Source of the DNA: Laedolimicola ammoniilytica
Lineage (GTDB): Bacteria > Bacillota > Clostridia > Lachnospirales > Lachnospiraceae
NCBI RefSeq assembly: GCF_025567165.1
Contig: NZ_JAOQKC010000003.1
Location: forward strand, 1-64,000
Direction: 5' to 3'
Length of the DNA stretch: 64,000 nt
Shown here: positions 42,000-50,543 of the stretch, piece after piece
Numbering within the stretch: position 1 is the stretch's first letter
How the letters are laid out: each line of letters opens with the position of its first letter
Made by a program: the position numbers and the translations under genes
Notes under the pieces: model-generated
Database searches by the model: none
What the model was told of the DNA's origin: nothing
Seen by the model: the letters and a program-made list of their open reading frames with translations, nothing else

Positions 42000-42797
42000 A
42001 TGCGGATCGCACTGGCACAGACGGAGCCTCTCTGGGAGGCAAAACACGAAAACTTTGAGCGCGCGGAGCGCTTTTTGCAAGAAGCGAGAGAGCGGCAGGC
42101 GGAATTTGTTTTATTTCCGGAAATGAGCATGACCGGCTTTTCCATGCATCCGGAGAAGATCGGGGAACCGGCGGAGAAACCGGAGACACTGCGGTATTTT
42201 GCAAAGAAGGCGGCAGAATACGGCCTGTATATCGGCATGGGCTATGTGGAATATCGGGAGCCAAAGTCCTATAACCGTTATGCGATCATCAGCCCGCAGG
42301 GCGAGATTTTAACGGATTACAGGAAGATTCATCCCTTTACGTTTGGAACCGAGTCGGTGCATTACGCAGGCGGCGATACTTTAAGCTTCTGCAAGGTAGG
42401 TGACTGGACGGTCTCGCCCTTTATCTGCTACGATCTGCGTTTCCCGGAGATCTTTCAGCTGGCCTCCCCGCAGGCGGAGCTCATCGTAGTACCAGCCAAT
42501 TGGCCGGAGGACCGGGTAGGGCATTTTAAAACCTTACTGAAGGCCCGGGCTATTGAAAACCAGTGCTACATCGCCGGAATCAACCGGGTGGGACATGCCA
42601 GAACCTTAAGCTACAGCGGGGATTCCATGATTGTAGATCCGTTGGGGAATGAACTGGCCCATGGAGGAAGAGAAGAAGAGCTGCTGGTGGCGGACTTGGA
42701 TTTGGACATGGTGCGGAAGTACCGGGAGACTTTTCCGGCGAAGGTTGACCGGAAGCCGGAGCTATACCGGAAGCTGGCGGATGGGCTGCATATCTAA
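42000..42797 (+). CDS. Carbon-nitrogen hydrolase, nitrilase superfamily (omega-amidase-like)
   Basis: A 265-residue cytoplasmic amidohydrolase. The Glu-Lys-Cys catalytic triad is visible: Glu41 (LFPEMSMTGF), Lys109 (DYRKIHPF) and Cys143 (FICYDLRFPE). The overall pattern is close to the omega-amidase/YafV group, which hydrolyses alpha-ketoglutaramate-type amides and repairs side products of transamination. A TATAAT lies near 41956, but no clean -35 partner was found. The substrate is inferred only from family resemblance. Confidence 0.85.
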   Translation: MRIALAQTEPLWEAKHENFERAERFLQEARERQAEFVLFPEMSMTGFSMHPEKIGEPAEKPETLRYFAKKAAEYGLYIGMGYVEYREPKSYNRYAIISPQGEILTDYRKIHPFTFGTESVHYAGGDTLSFCKVGDWTVSPFICYDLRFPEIFQLASPQAELIVVPANWPEDRVGHFKTLLKARAIENQCYIAGINRVGHARTLSYSGDSMIVDPLGNELAHGGREEELLVADLDLDMVRKYRETFPAKVDRKPELYRKLADGLHI

Positions 42798-42836
42798 CTT
42801 TCGACGTAATGATTTAACGTAATAAAGAGCTGCGCA

Positions 42837-42865
42837 TTGACGCGGCTCTTCTGTTCTGTTATAAT
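42837..42865 (+). promoter_or_regulatory. Promoter of thrC
   Basis: TTGACG and TATAAT are separated by 17 bp. A hairpin AGAGCTGCG/CGCGGCTCT (42826-42849) overlaps the -35. It may end the upstream gene's transcript, although its T-rich tail is interrupted. Confidence 0.7.
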
Positions 42866-42972
42866 GATTGAGAATTTTGTGAGAAAAAGAATCACGATTT
42901 GCAGTTTCAGCCCGGCAAAAGGGCGGTCTGGCAGATGCGTTGATCAGAATACGAGAAAAGGGGACGACAACT

Positions 42973-44460
42973 ATGGATTTGTTATACAGAAGTACCAGAG
43001 ATTCCAGTGTGCAGGTGACAGCCTCCCAGGCTATCTTAAAGGGCCTTTCCGCAGACGGCGGCCTGTTCGTGCCGGTGGAGATTCCGGCGCTGGATGTGAG
43101 CCTGGATGAGCTGGCGAAAATGAGCTATCAGGAGACGGCTTACGCGGTTATGAGCAAGTTCCTGACGGATTTCACGGAAGGAGAACTGAAGCACTGCATC
43201 GACAGCGCTTACGACGAGAAGTTTGATACGCCGGAGATCGCGCCGCTTGTGAAGGCGGACGGCGCTTATTTCCTGGAGCTGTTCCATGGTTCCACCATCG
43301 CGTTCAAGGATATGGCGCTTTCCATCCTGCCCCATCTGATGACCGTTTCCGCAAAGAAGAATCAGGTGAAAAATGAGATCGTGATCCTGACCGCCACCTC
43401 CGGCGATACCGGCAAGGCAGCTATGGCAGGCTTCGCGGATGTGCCGGGTACCAGAATCGTGGTATTCTACCCGAAGAACGGTGTGAGCCCCGTGCAGGAG
43501 AAGCAGATGGTGACCCAGAAAGGCAAGAACGTGAAGGTCATCGGTATCCACGGCAATTTCGACGACGCCCAGAGCGGCGTGAAGGCCATCTTTGGCGATA
43601 AGGATCTGGCGAAGGAAATGGACGCTGCAGGCTTCCAGTTCTCCTCCGCGAACTCTATTAACATCGGCCGTCTGGTTCCGCAGATTGTGTATTATGTATA
43701 TGCTTACGCGAAATTATACGCAAATGGGGAAATTGAGAAGAACGAGAAGATCAATGTGGTCGTTCCCACCGGCAACTTCGGCAACATCCTGGCGGCCTAC
43801 TACGCGAAGCAGATGGGTCTGCCCATCGCGAAGCTGATCTGCGCTTCCAATGACAATAAGGTGCTTTACGATTTCTTCCAGACCGGCAGCTACGACCGGA
43901 ACCGGAAATTTGTGCTGACCACTTCCCCGTCCATGGATATTCTGATTTCCAGCAATCTGGAGCGTCTGATTTACCGCATCGCCGGTCACGACGATAAGGC
44001 GGACGCGGCGTTCATGAAGTCCTTAAGCGAGAATGGCAAGTACGAGATTACACCGGCCATGCGGGAGAAGCTGGGTGATTTCTATGGCAATTACGCGACT
44101 GAGGCGGAGGCTGCGAAGACGATTCATGATCTGTATGATGAGAACGGCTATGTCATCGATACCCACACAGCGGTAGCGGATTGTGTATACAAGAAATATC
44201 AGGCAGAGACCGGCGACCGGACCAAGTCTGTGATCGCGTCTACCGCAAGCCCCTTTAAGTTCACCAGAAGCGTCCTGGAGGCCATGGGCGTGGACTGCGA
44301 GGGTAAGGATGACTTCGCACTGGCGGATGAGCTGTCGAAGCTGTCCGACGTGGCAGTTCCGAAGGCGGTAGAGGAGATCCGCACCGCTCCGGTTCTGCAT
44401 GATACTGTAGTGGAAGTGCCGGATATGAAGGCGGCAGTCAGGACATTTCTTGGCATGTAG
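42973..44460 (+). CDS. thrC: Threonine synthase
   Basis: PLP enzyme that converts O-phosphohomoserine to threonine. The 495-residue length and the motif FHGSTIAFKDMALS with PLP lysine Lys112 identify the longer bacterial/fungal-type enzyme. The start (LLYRSTRDSSVQVTASQAIL, in pieces) is typical. ATG 42973 follows AAAAGGGGAC. It has its own promoter and no other threonine gene is adjacent. I saw no T-box in its 100-nt leader. Confidence 0.96.
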   Translation: MDLLYRSTRDSSVQVTASQAILKGLSADGGLFVPVEIPALDVSLDELAKMSYQETAYAVMSKFLTDFTEGELKHCIDSAYDEKFDTPEIAPLVKADGAYFLELFHGSTIAFKDMALSILPHLMTVSAKKNQVKNEIVILTATSGDTGKAAMAGFADVPGTRIVVFYPKNGVSPVQEKQMVTQKGKNVKVIGIHGNFDDAQSGVKAIFGDKDLAKEMDAAGFQFSSANSINIGRLVPQIVYYVYAYAKLYANGEIEKNEKINVVVPTGNFGNILAAYYAKQMGLPIAKLICASNDNKVLYDFFQTGSYDRNRKFVLTTSPSMDILISSNLERLIYRIAGHDDKADAAFMKSLSENGKYEITPAMREKLGDFYGNYATEAEAAKTIHDLYDENGYVIDTHTAVADCVYKKYQAETGDRTKSVIASTASPFKFTRSVLEAMGVDCEGKDDFALADELSKLSDVAVPKAVEEIRTAPVLHDTVVEVPDMKAAVRTFLGM

Positions 44461-44590
44461 ACGCTCATATTGGCAGACATGGTATCCTGCCGGATGGCAT
44501 CCAAAGCGGAGCGGCATATCCGGAGGATAAAATTACGATAAGAAAGAACAGCGCTGTCCGCGAGCCGGGCAGCACTGTAGTAGGTGAAAA

Positions 44591-44938
44591 ATGGATAATA
44601 TATGGAGTCTCCTCGATATCATCTTCGTGGGCGCAGGCGTGTACATGCTGTATGCCTGGTTCCTGCTGACCACAAAGGGCGAGATTAAACAGGAAGTTCT
44701 GATGAGCAAGGATATCAATTTAAAGAAGTGTAAAGATTTGGAAGGCTATAAAGCCTATATTGCCCCGAAAATGATCGTATTCGCCGTCGGCGCCCTGATC
44801 TACGGTGGAGCCGGCCTGGTGAACAGCTACGTCACCCCACTCCCGTCCATCGTGTACAACGTGCTGATGGTGGTGTTCCTGATTGATTTGGTCTGGTTCG
44901 CGCTGATGTCGCGGAAGGGGACGGAGAAATTCTGGTAA
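44591..44938 (+). CDS. Small integral membrane protein of unknown function
   Basis: A 115-residue protein with three predicted membrane helices (about residues 5-27, 60-80 and 86-107). I do not recognise a named family. The upstream 130-bp gap contains a hairpin GCTGTCC/GGGCAGC (about 44562-44580) just before the start region, and the ribosome binding site is weak (TAGGTG). It is monocistronic before a strong terminator. Confidence 0.65.
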   Translation: MDNIWSLLDIIFVGAGVYMLYAWFLLTTKGEIKQEVLMSKDINLKKCKDLEGYKAYIAPKMIVFAVGALIYGGAGLVNSYVTPLPSIVYNVLMVVFLIDLVWFALMSRKGTEKFW

Positions 44939-44950
44939 AAAAGTGTATCG

Positions 44951-44986
44951 ATCCCGGCAGTGAGCGAAAAACTGCCGGGATTTTTG
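44951..44986 (+). terminator. Terminator, probably bidirectional
   Basis: A perfect 11-bp stem (ATCCCGGCAGT/ACTGCCGGGAT) is followed by TTTTG. It lies between the convergent small membrane protein gene and the citrate synthase gene. Confidence 0.85.
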
Positions 44987-45036
44987 CGTTATAAAGGGTC
45001 AGTTCAATATATGGAAGACAGCAAAGATGGATCCGG

Positions 45037-46401
45037 TTATCGTTCGTTCAGCTTCACATACTCTTGCCGCTCCGCCACGCTCTTATACGCCGGGCGGATG
45101 ATCTTACCATTATTGGCCAGCTCCTCGATGCGGTGGGCGCTCCAGCCCACGATACGGGCCATGGCGAAAATGGGAGTATAGAGCTCCAGGGGCAGATCCA
45201 GCATGCTGTATACAAAGCCGCTGTAGAAGTCCACGTTGGCGCTGACGCCCTTGTAGATCTGACGCTCCTCACCGATGATCTGCGGAGCCAGACGCTCCAC
45301 CATGGAGTAGAGGGCGAATTCCTCTTCACGGCCCTTTTCCACAGAGAGACGCTTGACGAAGGACTTGAAGATGTTCGCACGGGGGTCTGAGAGGGAGTAG
45401 ACCGCGTGGCCCATACCATAGATGAGACCCGCGTGGTCGAAGGCTTCCTTGTGGAGCAGGGCCCGCAGGTAAGCGCCCACCTCTTCCTCGTTGGTCCAGT
45501 CCTTTACCTGCTGCTTCATATCCTCGAACATCCGCACGACCTTGATGTTCGCGCCGCCGTGCCGGGGACCCTTTAAGGAGCCCAGAGAAGCGGCTACTGA
45601 GGAGTAGGTGTCGGTGCCGGAGGAGGAGACCACGTGGGTGGTGAAGGAGGAGTTATTACCGCCGCCGTGCTCCATATGAAGCACCAGGGCGATATCCAGA
45701 ATCTTCGCCTCGAAATCCGTGTATTTGCTGTCGGGCCGCAGGGTGTAGAGAATATTTTCGGCGGTGGACAGCTCCGCTTTCGGCGGGTGGATGTAGAGAC
45801 TCTTGCCGTCGTGGTAATGGGCGTAGGCCTGGTAGCCGTAGACCGAGAGCATCGGGAACAGGGCGATGAGCTGCAGGGACTGGCGCAGTACGTTCGGGAT
45901 AGAGATATCGTCGCCCCGGTCATCGTAGGAGTAGAGGGTCAGCACGCTTCTGGCCAGGGTGTTCATCATGTCCTTGCTGGGGGCCTTCATAATGATATCC
46001 CGCACGAAATGGGTGGGCAGGGAGCGGTAGGATCCAAGAAGCTTTTTAAAAGACGCAAGCTCTTCGGTGTCCGGCAGCTCGCCGAAGAGTAGCAGGTACG
46101 TGATTTCCTCGAAGCCGAAGCGGCCCTCCGACACGAAGCCACGCACCAGTTCTTCAATATCCATGCCCCGGTAGAAAAGCTTGCCCTCGCAGGGAATCAG
46201 CTTGCCCTCCACCATGTCGTAGGCGTGAATCTCGCCGATCTCCGTGAGACCCGCCAGCACGCCCTGGCCGCTGATATCGCGCAGGCCCCGCTTGACGTCA
46301 TATTTCTTATAAAGCTCTGCGTTGATCTGGCTGGTTTCCTCGCTTAAGCGGGAGAGATCCAGAATTTCGGGTGTGATTTCGGAATATGAATTGATCTGCA
46401 T
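45037..46401 (-). CDS. Citrate synthase
   Basis: Condenses acetyl-CoA and oxaloacetate to citrate (a 2-methylcitrate activity cannot be excluded). The 454-residue protein has the family elements KLFYRGMDIEELV, the catalytic-site histidines in MEHGGGNNSSFTTHVV and GMGHAVYSLSDPRA, and a late Arg-rich segment. The start codon is taken as the ATG two codons inside the open frame because AAAGGAG lies 9-10 nt before it. It is the only gene here in reverse orientation among the plus-strand genes of this part. In anaerobes it usually feeds glutamate synthesis. Confidence 0.94.
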   Translation of the reverse strand: MQINSYSEITPEILDLSRLSEETSQINAELYKKYDVKRGLRDISGQGVLAGLTEIGEIHAYDMVEGKLIPCEGKLFYRGMDIEELVRGFVSEGRFGFEEITYLLLFGELPDTEELASFKKLLGSYRSLPTHFVRDIIMKAPSKDMMNTLARSVLTLYSYDDRGDDISIPNVLRQSLQLIALFPMLSVYGYQAYAHYHDGKSLYIHPPKAELSTAENILYTLRPDSKYTDFEAKILDIALVLHMEHGGGNNSSFTTHVVSSSGTDTYSSVAASLGSLKGPRHGGANIKVVRMFEDMKQQVKDWTNEEEVGAYLRALLHKEAFDHAGLIYGMGHAVYSLSDPRANIFKSFVKRLSVEKGREEEFALYSMVERLAPQIIGEERQIYKGVSANVDFYSGFVYSMLDLPLELYTPIFAMARIVGWSAHRIEELANNGKIIRPAYKSVAERQEYVKLNER

Positions 46402-46519
46402 AGGCAAAATCTCCTTTCGAAAGTATAACAGATGTTCTGTTGGTAACGGGTGTCCTGTGATGTTCAGATAAAACAGACCGCGAAAATGAAAGAGTATGCA
46501 TTAAGTTACTTTGCACAGA

Positions 46520-46663
46520 CACTATTCCGCGAGGTGTTTTGGCATGTATATGCCAAAATCACGAGTTAAGTTTGCGAAGCAAACGCTACTTCTTGAACTT
46601 TGTTCAAGAAGGTTCCTTCTGTGCATCGCGAAGCGTGTTACTGTGAACGAAGTAAACAGTAGC
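46520..46663. repeat. Hairpin-rich dispersed repeat, copy B
   Basis: This copy is in reverse orientation relative to the copy at 24.0 kb. It starts with CACTATTCCGCGAGG, has an inner hairpin GTGTTTTGGCAT/ATATGCCAAAATCAC, then GTTTGC/GCAAAC (46570-46584), a perfect CTTCTTGAAC/GTTCAAGAAG, the linker TTCTGTGCATCGCGAAGCG and finally GTTACTGT ... ACAGTAGC. The linkers are nearly identical to copy A, while the hairpin arms differ but stay complementary. Confidence 0.75.
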
Positions 46664-46784
46664 TTTAGCGGCGTATTGGTGTTATCATATCATAAAATGA
46701 ACAGAAAATCATGGGAAAAACAGAAAGTTTACAGATTTTTAAGAATTTAGTTACAAATGAGAATGTGGACGAAATGATACGCAG

Positions 46785-46833
46785 TCAGGAATTTCCATTG
46801 GAAATTCCTGACTATGGGGCGATTGCCCCATAG
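46785..46833. repeat. Two back-to-back perfect hairpins
   Basis: TCAGGAATTTCCA and its exact complement form a 13-bp stem with a single-base loop (46785-46811). CTATGGGGC/GCCCCATAG with loop GATT (46812-46833) follows immediately. Arms are perfect and no space separates the two hairpins or the next terminator. The role is unknown. Confidence 0.7.
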
Positions 46834-46835
46834 TT

Positions 46836-46878
46836 AAAAAAGGATGCAGCTTTCCTGTGAAAAGCTGCATCCTTTTTT
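46836..46878 (+). terminator. Strong bidirectional terminator-like hairpin upstream of pckA
   Basis: A perfect 17-bp stem (AAAAAAGGATGCAGCTT and its complement) with symmetrical A and T tracts. No plus-strand gene ends just before it, so it may insulate pckA or end RNA from the hairpin-rich region. Any minus-strand transcript coming from the pckA side would also meet it. Confidence 0.8.
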
Positions 46879-46929
46879 ACTGCGCGTCAATTCTGGTAAA
46901 ATAAATTGTATTTTTATAGATACTTTTCC

Positions 46930-46958
46930 TTGACTTTTTTTTCACAAGATGTGATAAT
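46930..46958 (+). promoter_or_regulatory. Promoter of pckA
   Basis: TTGACT and GATAAT are separated by 17 bp. The 130-nt leader carries the hairpin GTTACTGT/ACAGTAAC (about 47020-47046), which matches one module of the dispersed hairpin repeats. Confidence 0.6.
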
Positions 46959-47090
46959 ATGAGACGTGGGCGGATAGCCCTGTATGCAGAATGGCAGCTA
47001 CATGCAGAGTGGCCCTTTAGTTACTGTTCACGTTGTTCACAGTAACACCCTTTATATTACATATAAGAAAAGAAAGAGGTCGAGTGAAAG

Positions 47091-48704
47091 ATGGCAAAGA
47101 TTGATTTAACTCAGTACGGTATCACCGGAACTACAGAGATTGTACACAATCCTTCTTACGAGATGCTTTTCGAAGAGGAGACAAAGCCGGGTCTGGAAGG
47201 CTTTGAAGTAGGCCAGGAGAGCGAGCTTGGCGCAGTGAACGTTATGACAGGTATCTATACCGGACGTTCCCCCAAAGATAAATTCATCGTTATGGATGAG
47301 AATTCCAAGGACACCGTATGGTGGACATCCGAGGAGTATCCGAACGACAACCATCCGGCAACTCAGGAAGCATGGGCTGCTGTAAAGGATATCGCAAAGA
47401 AAGAGCTGTCTGGTAAGAAGCTGTACGTAGTAGACGCATTCTGCGGCGCGAACAAGGACACACGCATGGCTATCCGTTTCATCGTAGAGGTGGCTTGGCA
47501 GGCTCATTTCGTAACGAACATGTTCATTCAGCCGACCGCTGAGGAGCTGGAGAACTTTGAGCCGGACTTCGTTGTATACAACGCATCCAAGGCAAAGGTA
47601 GAGAATTATAAGGAGCTGGGTCTGAACTCTGAGACCGCAGTTATGTTCAACATCACCAGCCGCGAGCAGGTTATCGTAAATACCTGGTACGGCGGAGAGA
47701 TGAAGAAGGGTATGTTCTCCATGATGAACTACTATCTGCCGCTGAAGGGCATCGCTTCCATGCACTGCTCTGCAAACACAGATATGGAAGGAAAGAACAC
47801 CGCTATCTTCTTCGGACTTTCCGGAACTGGTAAGACCACCCTTTCCACAGACCCGAAGCGTCTTCTGATCGGCGACGACGAGCACGGCTGGGACGACAAC
47901 GGCGTATTCAACTTCGAGGGCGGCTGCTATGCAAAGGTTATCAACCTGGACAAAGAGTCTGAGCCGGATATCTACAATGCCATCAAGAGAAATGCTCTTC
48001 TGGAGAACGTAACTCTGGACAAGGACGGCAAGGTTGACTTCGCAGACAAGAGTGTTACAGAGAATACACGTGTATCTTACCCGATCAACCACATCGAGAA
48101 GATCGCGCAGAATGTAAATGTTATTTCTTCCGGTCCGGACGCGAAGAACGTTATCTTCCTGTCCGCAGACGCATTCGGCGTACTTCCGCCGGTATCCGTT
48201 CTGACACCGGAGCAGACTGAGTACTACTTCCTGTCCGGATTCACTGCAAAGCTTGCAGGAACCGAGCGTGGAATCACCGAGCCGACACCGACCTTCTCCG
48301 CATGCTTCGGCCAGGCATTCCTGGAGCTGCATCCGACCAAGTACGCTCATGAGCTGGTTAAGAAGATGAAGAAGAGCGGCGCTAAGGCATACCTGGTAAA
48401 TACAGGATGGAACGGCACAGGCAAGCGTATCTCTATCAAGGATACCCGTGGAATCATCGACGCTATCCTGAACGGCGATATTCTGAATGCAGAGACCAAG
48501 ACCATTCCGTACTTCAACTTTGAGGTACCGACAGCTCTTCCGGGAGTTGACACAGGAATCCTTGACCCGCGCGACACTTATGCAGACGCTGCAGAGTGGG
48601 ATGCAAAGGCAAAAGACCTGGCACAGCGTTTCGTTAAGAACTTCGCGAAGTACGAGAGCAACGCAGACGGCAAGGCACTGGTTGCAGCAGGTCCGCAGCT
48701 CTAA
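47091..48704 (+). CDS. pckA: Phosphoenolpyruvate carboxykinase (ATP)
   Basis: Interconverts oxaloacetate plus ATP with PEP plus CO2. In gut anaerobes it often works toward oxaloacetate, forming ATP. The 537-residue protein has FFGLSGTGKTTLS (kinase-1a P-loop), the metal-site segment LIGDDEHGWDDNGVFNFEGGCYAK (in pieces) and GRSPKDKF near the start. AAAGAGGTCGAG lies before ATG 47091. Codon use is strongly biased as in other abundant enzymes. Citrate synthase lies upstream in opposite orientation, so both oxaloacetate-handling genes share the hairpin-rich intergenic region. Confidence 0.97.
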   Translation: MAKIDLTQYGITGTTEIVHNPSYEMLFEEETKPGLEGFEVGQESELGAVNVMTGIYTGRSPKDKFIVMDENSKDTVWWTSEEYPNDNHPATQEAWAAVKDIAKKELSGKKLYVVDAFCGANKDTRMAIRFIVEVAWQAHFVTNMFIQPTAEELENFEPDFVVYNASKAKVENYKELGLNSETAVMFNITSREQVIVNTWYGGEMKKGMFSMMNYYLPLKGIASMHCSANTDMEGKNTAIFFGLSGTGKTTLSTDPKRLLIGDDEHGWDDNGVFNFEGGCYAKVINLDKESEPDIYNAIKRNALLENVTLDKDGKVDFADKSVTENTRVSYPINHIEKIAQNVNVISSGPDAKNVIFLSADAFGVLPPVSVLTPEQTEYYFLSGFTAKLAGTERGITEPTPTFSACFGQAFLELHPTKYAHELVKKMKKSGAKAYLVNTGWNGTGKRISIKDTRGIIDAILNGDILNAETKTIPYFNFEVPTALPGVDTGILDPRDTYADAAEWDAKAKDLAQRFVKNFAKYESNADGKALVAAGPQL

Positions 48705-48760
48705 TTCACAATTATTAAAACCCGCAAGGGACGTGGATTTTTCCGGAAGCAATTCCGCTT

Positions 48761-48809
48761 TTCGCCACACGGTAAGGCTTATGCCCCGCCGTGTGGCGAA
48801 TTTTGTTTT
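48761..48809 (+). terminator. Terminator of pckA
   Basis: A perfect 12-bp stem (TTCGCCACACGG/CCGTGTGGCGAA) with a 16-nt loop is followed by TTTTGTTTT. Confidence 0.85.
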
Positions 48810-48825
48810 GAGGTAAATAAGAGTT

Positions 48826-50172
48826 ATGAATGATACATTTATGAAAGAAAAACCGATTCTGGATCTGGTATTGTCCATGTCTCTGCCCATGGTACTGTCT
48901 ATGCTGGTCAATTCCCTGTACAACATCGTGGACAGTTATTTCGTGGCCAGCATCCAGGAGGAGGCCATGACGGCCCTGTCCCTGGTCTACCCGATTCAGA
49001 ACCTGCTCAACGCTATCACCATCGGTTTCGGCGTCGGCATCAACGCGACCATCGCCTTTTACCTGGGTGCAGGACGGAAAGAACAGGTGGATCAGGCCGC
49101 GACCACAGGCTTTTTTATCAATGCGGTCCAGAGTCTGGTGTTGATGGTGGCCTGTCTTGTGATTATGCCTGCGTTTCTGCGGCTGTATTCGAAGGACGCG
49201 CTGGTCATCGACTACGCGCTCCGCTATTCCCGCATTGTATTTGCCTTCGCGGCGATGATTTCCTTCAGCTTAAGCTTTGAGAAGATTTTTCAGGCCGTGG
49301 GCCGGATGAAGGTGTCCATGGTAAGCCTGATGGCAGGCTGCATCAGCAATATCCTTCTGGATCCGATGCTGATTTTCGGAATTGGGCCATTTCCGGAGAT
49401 GGGGATCGAGGGTGCGGCCCTGGCTACCGGTATCGGTCAGACCGTCAGCGTGGCCGTCTATCTGGTGATTTATTTTGCCCGGCCCATTCCGGTGCGTATC
49501 AGCCGGAAACACCTGATTTTCGAAAAGGATGTGCTGAGGCGTATCTACGGCGTGGGCATTCCGGCGACCCTGAACCTGGCGGTGCCGTCCCTGACCATCT
49601 CTGCCCTGAACGCGATTCTTGCCGGATTTTCGGAAGGATACGTGCTGGTGCTGGGCGTATATTATAAACTACAGACCTTCCTGTATCTGACCGCAAATGG
49701 CATCGTGCAGGGCATCCGCCCGTTAGTCGGCTATAACTACGGCGCGGGCGAGGAACAGCGGGTGCGGAAGATTTACCGGACGGCGCTTAGCCTGGCGGCG
49801 GTGATCATGGCCTTCGGTACGGTCATCTGCGTCCTGTTTCCGAACCAGCTGTTCGGCCTCTTTACGGAAAATGCCGCGACAGTGCAGATGGGAGCCGAAG
49901 CTCTGCGCATCATTTCCCTGGGCTTTCTGGTATCCTCTGTGTCCATTATCTCCGGCGGCGTGCTGGAGGGGCTGGGCCTGGGCGTGCCGTCCCTGATAAT
50001 CTCCCTGCTCCGCTACCTGGTACTCCTGGTTCCGGCAGGCTTCATCCTGAGCCGCTTCCTGGGCGCAGCAGGCGTCTGGCACGGCTTCTGGCTGACCGAA
50101 TGGGCGACCGCGGCGGCCGCGTTTGTGATTTACAAAAAAGCGGTAAGTAAGCTTTTTGCTAACCATTCATAG
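48826..50172 (+). CDS. MATE-family multidrug/organic cation exporter
   Basis: A 448-residue protein with 12 predicted membrane helices in two homologous halves. The beginning (MLVNSLYNIVDSYFVASIQEEAMTALSLVYP, in pieces) and GFGVGINATIAFYLGAG are MATE hallmarks. Such transporters use Na+ or H+ gradients to expel cationic compounds. The substrate is not predictable. The ribosome binding site is weak (GAGGTAAATAAGAG). It starts 16 bp after the pckA terminator. Confidence 0.9.
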   Translation: MNDTFMKEKPILDLVLSMSLPMVLSMLVNSLYNIVDSYFVASIQEEAMTALSLVYPIQNLLNAITIGFGVGINATIAFYLGAGRKEQVDQAATTGFFINAVQSLVLMVACLVIMPAFLRLYSKDALVIDYALRYSRIVFAFAAMISFSLSFEKIFQAVGRMKVSMVSLMAGCISNILLDPMLIFGIGPFPEMGIEGAALATGIGQTVSVAVYLVIYFARPIPVRISRKHLIFEKDVLRRIYGVGIPATLNLAVPSLTISALNAILAGFSEGYVLVLGVYYKLQTFLYLTANGIVQGIRPLVGYNYGAGEEQRVRKIYRTALSLAAVIMAFGTVICVLFPNQLFGLFTENAATVQMGAEALRIISLGFLVSSVSIISGGVLEGLGLGVPSLIISLLRYLVLLVPAGFILSRFLGAAGVWHGFWLTEWATAAAAFVIYKKAVSKLFANHS

Positions 50173-50215
50173 CCACGATTCCGCGAGATGTATTACTGAG
50201 AATAAAGTGAACAGT
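50173..50215. repeat. Short copy C of the dispersed hairpin repeat
   Basis: CACGATTCCGCGAGATG followed by TTACTGAGAATAAAGTGAACAGTAA resembles the two outer modules of the longer copies joined directly, without the internal hairpins. Confidence 0.6.
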
Positions 50216-50229
50216 AATAATTTTTTCTG

Positions 50230-50258
50230 TTGCCAAATAGTATCATTTGCAGTATAAT
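50230..50258 (+). promoter_or_regulatory. Promoter of the 6S-like RNA
   Basis: TTGCCA and TATAAT are separated by 17 bp, with no coding sequence following for 285 bp. Confidence 0.7.
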
Positions 50259-50296
50259 AATTTCATGAGTTGAGTAACTTATAAGTGAAACGGAAT

Positions 50297-50475
50297 GAAT
50301 TCCTGGGGTGTGCGTGAACCCGCTATTTTGAACCTACATTTACGTTCATGGGATTCCAATATCTCTGTCCCGGATGTCAGGCCTCCGAATGTGCAGTGGA
50401 AGGCAGAAAGGCAGTTGAGGTTACCCACCTAGCATTAGCTAGGCGTCAAAATCGCGGAAACGGCACTTTGGGTTT
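50297..50475 (+). ncRNA. ssrS: 6S RNA (SsrS), RNA polymerase-binding regulator
   Basis: The transcript ends can form a closing stem: CCTGGGGTG at 50302 pairs with CACTTTGGG ending at 50472. Internal landmarks (TTGAACCTACATTTACG, GTCAGGCCTCC, GGTTACCCACCTAGC with the hairpin CCTAGC ATTA GCTAGG) match my memory of clostridial 6S RNAs. 6S RNA mimics an open promoter and sequesters the sigma-A holoenzyme. It has its own promoter and an extended terminator. Identification is by pattern, not by search. Confidence 0.72.
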
Positions 50476-50518
50476 ACAAGAAAGATAAGGGCAGTCGGAG
50501 ACGGCTGCCTTTTCTTGT
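50476..50518 (+). terminator. Terminator of the 6S-like RNA
   Basis: ACAAGAAA/TTTCTTGT outer arms and AGGGCAG/CTGCC inner arms form a long stem ending in a T-rich strand. It ends 25 bp before the SpoIID-family start. Confidence 0.75.
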
Positions 50519-50543
50519 GCTTTTCGCAGAAAATGGGGGACGG

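Noticed and set aside
42798..42972. T-box in front of thrC
   Set aside because: There is no TGGNACC motif and the leader is too short.
47106..48926. A 606-codon minus-strand frame opposite pckA
   Set aside because: It is a codon-bias shadow of a highly expressed gene with no recognisable domains.
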